In this document: piece by piece, positions 15,581 through 17,344 of the stretch | Numbering within the stretch: position 1 is the stretch's first letter | Layout of the letters: every line of letters begins with the position of its first letter | NCBI GenBank assembly: GCA_003153955.1 | Contig: PMCB01000032.1 | Span: forward strand, 4,625-21,968 | DNA length: 17,344 nt | Origin: Dehalococcoidia bacterium | GTDB taxonomy: Bacteria; Chloroflexota; Dehalococcoidia; Dehalococcoidales; Fen-1064 | Reading direction: 5' to 3' | Program-made: the position numbers and the translations under genes | Notes under the pieces: generated by a model | The model's database searches: none | The model's input: the letters and a program-made list of their open reading frames with translations, nothing else | Told to the model about the DNA's origin: nothing

Positions 15581-16164
15581 TATTGTTTCAGCCTCGCTAG
15601 AATTGTCTTGAGCCGATGATAATCGCCGCTGAAAATTACGGTCAGTGATTTTCCCGCGGCGATCAGGAAGGCATGCGGGTCCGCGTGGGCTTTACTCATC
15701 TCCCGCAAACCGGCCGCTACCAGTTCTTCCGTCGGTATCTGCAAGCGGTTATTTAACATAATATTGAGAAAATCAAAGGACTGACTAAACTGTTTAATAT
15801 CTTCCGGGCTGCACGCCTGTACGAAAGCATGGATATGCGCCGGTTTTGACGGCAGGTATTGATATGTTTTCCCGTTAATTATGTGCCCCACAACCAGCAC
15901 TTGAAACTCGCTGCGCAGCAGTTTCATCAGCTGTGGACTGGACTGATACACCGCTTCTTCCGAAGCCTCGTCTTTGCCGCGTGCCACCGGATGCCTGCCC
16001 GGCTCGATGCCGGCTGTGCCTGATTGACAGACAATCCCGAAAATCTCCATCTCCACCGCTGTAACTTTTACCAGGCTGCCGAGCGCCGGCAATTCGTGTA
16101 ATTCATAGCATTCCGCGGTAAATTCCGTGCTCGTTGACTCGACTATTTCCCCGATTTTATTCAT
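15580..16164 (-). CDS. HAS-barrel domain protein of unknown function, HerA partner
   Basis: A 194-residue soluble protein. Residues about 1-58 (MNKIGEIVESTSTEF to IFGIVCQSGTAGIEPGRHP) resemble the HAS barrel, the small beta-barrel at the start of HerA and ATP-synthase subunits. The remainder is predicted alpha/beta with VLVVGHI, an acidic helix-rich middle and a basic end (DYHRLKTILARLKQ); I recognise no catalytic motif there. Its gene opens the operon and overlaps the HerA-like start by one base, so it is probably an adaptor or stoichiometric subunit of that ring. It does not show NurA nuclease motifs by eye. Only a weak GAGAG precedes the ATG. The domain assignment is moderately sure, the function unknown. 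Confidence 0.75.
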   Translation of the reverse strand: MNKIGEIVESTSTEFTAECYELHELPALGSLVKVTAVEMEIFGIVCQSGTAGIEPGRHPVARGKDEASEEAVYQSSPQLMKLLRSEFQVLVVGHIINGKTYQYLPSKPAHIHAFVQACSPEDIKQFSQSFDFLNIMLNNRLQIPTEELVAAGLREMSKAHADPHAFLIAAGKSLTVIFSGDYHRLKTILARLKQ

Positions 16165-16200
16165 AATTTCTCTCGAAATTCTAATTTGATTTTTAATATT

Positions 16201-16247
16201 TGTTTATTATTGGGAATTTGGAATTGTTAATTGGATTTTCGATTGTT
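16201..16247. repeat. AT-rich degenerate repeat related to the one at 7.7 kb
   Basis: The stretch contains GGAATTTGGA (16213-16222), TTGGATTTT (16231-16239) and TCGATTGTT (16239-16247). All three words also occur within 7723-7746, in a different order. It lies in the leader of the HAS operon. Confidence 0.4.
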
Positions 16248-16258
16248 ACCCTGAGCGT

Positions 16259-16287
16259 ATTTTATACTACCCGTGAAATTAGGTCAA
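16259..16287 (-). promoter_or_regulatory. Promoter of the HAS-herA-patatin operon
   Basis: On the minus strand TTGACC (16282-16287, 5 of 6) is followed after 17 bases by TAAAAT (16259-16264, 5 of 6), close to the sigma-70 consensus. Transcription would start near 16252, giving a leader of about 88 bases of AT-rich repeat-like sequence before the HAS gene. It suggests constitutive, not tightly inducible, expression. Confidence 0.6.
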
Positions 16288-16349
16288 CCGCCGGTTTGCA
16301 TTCAACGCGAGATGATGATAATATCCTGATAATATGTCTCAATTATGAG

Positions 16350-16362
16350 TGAGTTAAACTCA
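16350..16362. promoter_or_regulatory. Small palindrome upstream of the RDD gene
   Basis: TGAGTT-A-AACTCA is a perfect 6-base inverted repeat with a one-base centre, 54 bases before the RDD start. It may be an operator; no regulator can be named. A TTGACT follows at 16369-16374 but no convincing -10 box is spaced from it. Confidence 0.3.
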
Positions 16363-16416
16363 ATTTATTTGACTAAAAACAGCTTGAAAACAAAATTTCT
16401 TTAGGAGTTTTTGATA

Positions 16417-17181
16417 ATGGAACAGAAACCGGCAAGTGACAATTCCGGCGGTGCACAGCAGCAGCCGGAGATAATTTTAACTCCTGCGCCGCCAGTCGGC
16501 ACGCCGCCTGCCCCCGATAAAGTCTGTCCTAAATGCGGGGCTGTGAGCCTTGCCGCCGCCGAATATTGTTTTAAATGCGGGAATAAGTTACCTGACCCGG
16601 CGATGCTAAATAAAAAAATCTGCCCCGGCTGTCACGCCGTAAATGCCGCGTCCTCCCAATATTGCTTTAAGTGCGGGTTGCCGCTTCCGCAGCAGTTATC
16701 GAACGGTTACGAAAATCAAATACGGTATGCGGGTTTTTGGGTTAGATTTGTGGCCTATATTATCGATGCGATAGTACTGGGAACGGTCACCAGCATTGTC
16801 ACCGTGCCGCTATTTATTCATTACTTAGGACAATTTTCCGATTACTCATGGCTTTCTTCAGCAGCATCGGGTGGAACGTTGCCCAGCGGCTTCTGGATTT
16901 TTTACGGGTGGTATTTCCTGGCTAGTTTCCTTATCGAGACTATTTATTTTACGGTTGCTATCGGCAAATGGGGCCGGACTCTTGGGAAAATGGCTTTGAG
17001 GATTAAGGTGGTTAAACCTGACGGTTCCCGGGTGAGTTATTGGCGGGCATTCGGACGGGGTTTAGCGTATTACCTGAATCAATTTACGCTCGGCTTTAGC
17101 TTTCTAATCATCGCTTTTACGTCAAAGAAGCGCGGCCTCCATGATTACATCGCTGACACTGTTGTCATTAAAACTGATTGA
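16417..17181 (+). CDS. Double zinc-ribbon RDD-family membrane protein
   Basis: A 254-residue protein with two cytosolic zinc ribbons and an RDD membrane domain. Ribbon 1 has CPKC...CFKC (C37, C40, C51, C54); ribbon 2 has CPGC...CFKC (C69, C72, C83, C86). The RDD part has membrane segments at about 107-134, 160-183 and 213-236, with the family's R110 and D117 in the first. The role of RDD proteins is poorly defined; some are reported as sodium/proton exchangers. The ATG at 16417 is chosen over an in-frame TTG at 16411 because AGGAG (16403-16407) lies 9 bases before it. A PrsW-type protease gene starts 17 bases after the stop, so the two are probably cotranscribed. Confidence 0.85.
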   Translation: MEQKPASDNSGGAQQQPEIILTPAPPVGTPPAPDKVCPKCGAVSLAAAEYCFKCGNKLPDPAMLNKKICPGCHAVNAASSQYCFKCGLPLPQQLSNGYENQIRYAGFWVRFVAYIIDAIVLGTVTSIVTVPLFIHYLGQFSDYSWLSSAASGGTLPSGFWIFYGWYFLASFLIETIYFTVAIGKWGRTLGKMALRIKVVKPDGSRVSYWRAFGRGLAYYLNQFTLGFSFLIIAFTSKKRGLHDYIADTVVIKTD

Positions 17182-17198
17182 TAGGATAAGGTTATTTG

Positions 17199-17344
17199 AT
17201 GCAGTTCCTGCTGATTCCGGTTCTGGGTCTGGCGCCGGGTCTGTTGTGGCTTTGGCTGATATACAGGGGGAATAAAAACCGACCGGAACCAAAAGGGCTG
17301 GTAATCCGCACTTTTATTTTCGGCGCAATAGCTACCATCCCCGT
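17199..17344 (+). CDS. PrsW-family intramembrane protease, N-terminal part (cut by window edge)
   Basis: Only 48 full codons are present, beginning MQFLLIPVLGLAPGLLWLWL and continuing IYRGNKNRPEPKGLVIRTFI. A first hydrophobic helix ending in APGLLWLWLIY, then the basic loop with RPEPK, is the typical start of PrsW-family membrane proteases, which in Bacillus cleave an anti-sigma factor. The catalytic glutamates lie beyond the window. A GGATAAGG stretch precedes the ATG by about 8 bases. The gene follows the RDD gene closely. The family call rests on this short segment only. Confidence 0.65.
   Translation, partial: MQFLLIPVLGLAPGLLWLWLIYRGNKNRPEPKGLVIRTFIFGAIATIP

Noticed and set aside
12303..16164. 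Assignment of the HerA/patatin genes to CBASS or to the known HerA-SIR2 and HerA-DUF4297 systems
   Set aside because: No nucleotide cyclase, SIR2, DUF4297, NurA or other known partner is encoded nearby; only single components are shared.

Overview
The window looks like chromosomal DNA of an anaerobic bacterium, most plausibly a Chloroflexota of the class Dehalococcoidia. That assignment is an inference from gene content and protein style: rubrerythrin, flavoredoxin, a Grx/TrxR pair, a HAS-barrel/HerA operon joined to ksgA-ispE, and AT-rich degenerate intergenic repeats. No rRNA, tRNA, CRISPR array, transposase or phage gene was recognised. Codon use and style look uniform, with no clear foreign island.

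Layout. 1-479 (-): 5' part of enolase, with a good sigma-70-type promoter. 718-3506 (+): Cu(+) ATPase CopA and a 49-residue YHS-domain protein, separated by a palindromic repeat. 3551-4816 (-): a glutaredoxin-like protein and a thioredoxin-reductase-like flavoprotein, directly abutting, behind a promoter carrying a CRP/FNR-like and a DosR-like palindrome. 5001-7574 (-): an SbcC/Rad50 ATPase without SbcD beside it. 7808-9831 (+): a PPC/DUF296 protein, a flavoredoxin and a CCA-adding-type nucleotidyltransferase, ending in a strong hairpin shared with the convergent rubrerythrin gene (9854-10357, -). 10521-16164 (-): a six-gene run, HAS-barrel protein > HerA-like ATPase > patatin A > patatin B > ksgA > ispE; its first four genes overlap or abut to the base. 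16417-17344 (+): a zinc-ribbon/RDD membrane protein and the start of a PrsW-family protease.

How the genes fit together. CopA and the YHS protein suggest copper export and buffering. The Grx/TrxR pair and rubrerythrin suggest thiol and peroxide defence in an anaerobe. KsgA, IspE and the nucleotidyltransferase are housekeeping functions (rRNA methylation, MEP isoprenoid pathway, tRNA 3' end).

The most unusual assembly is the HAS-barrel/HerA/patatin/patatin cassette. It puts a hexameric DNA-pump-type ATPase in strict translational coupling with two lipid-hydrolase-type proteins and shows no nuclease. HerA ATPases and patatins each occur in known anti-phage systems, but this combination matches none I know. 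Its linkage to ksgA-ispE leaves a housekeeping role equally open. Several start sites are placed by ribosome binding sites rather than at the longest reading frame: copA, the YHS gene, rubrerythrin, ksgA and the RDD gene.
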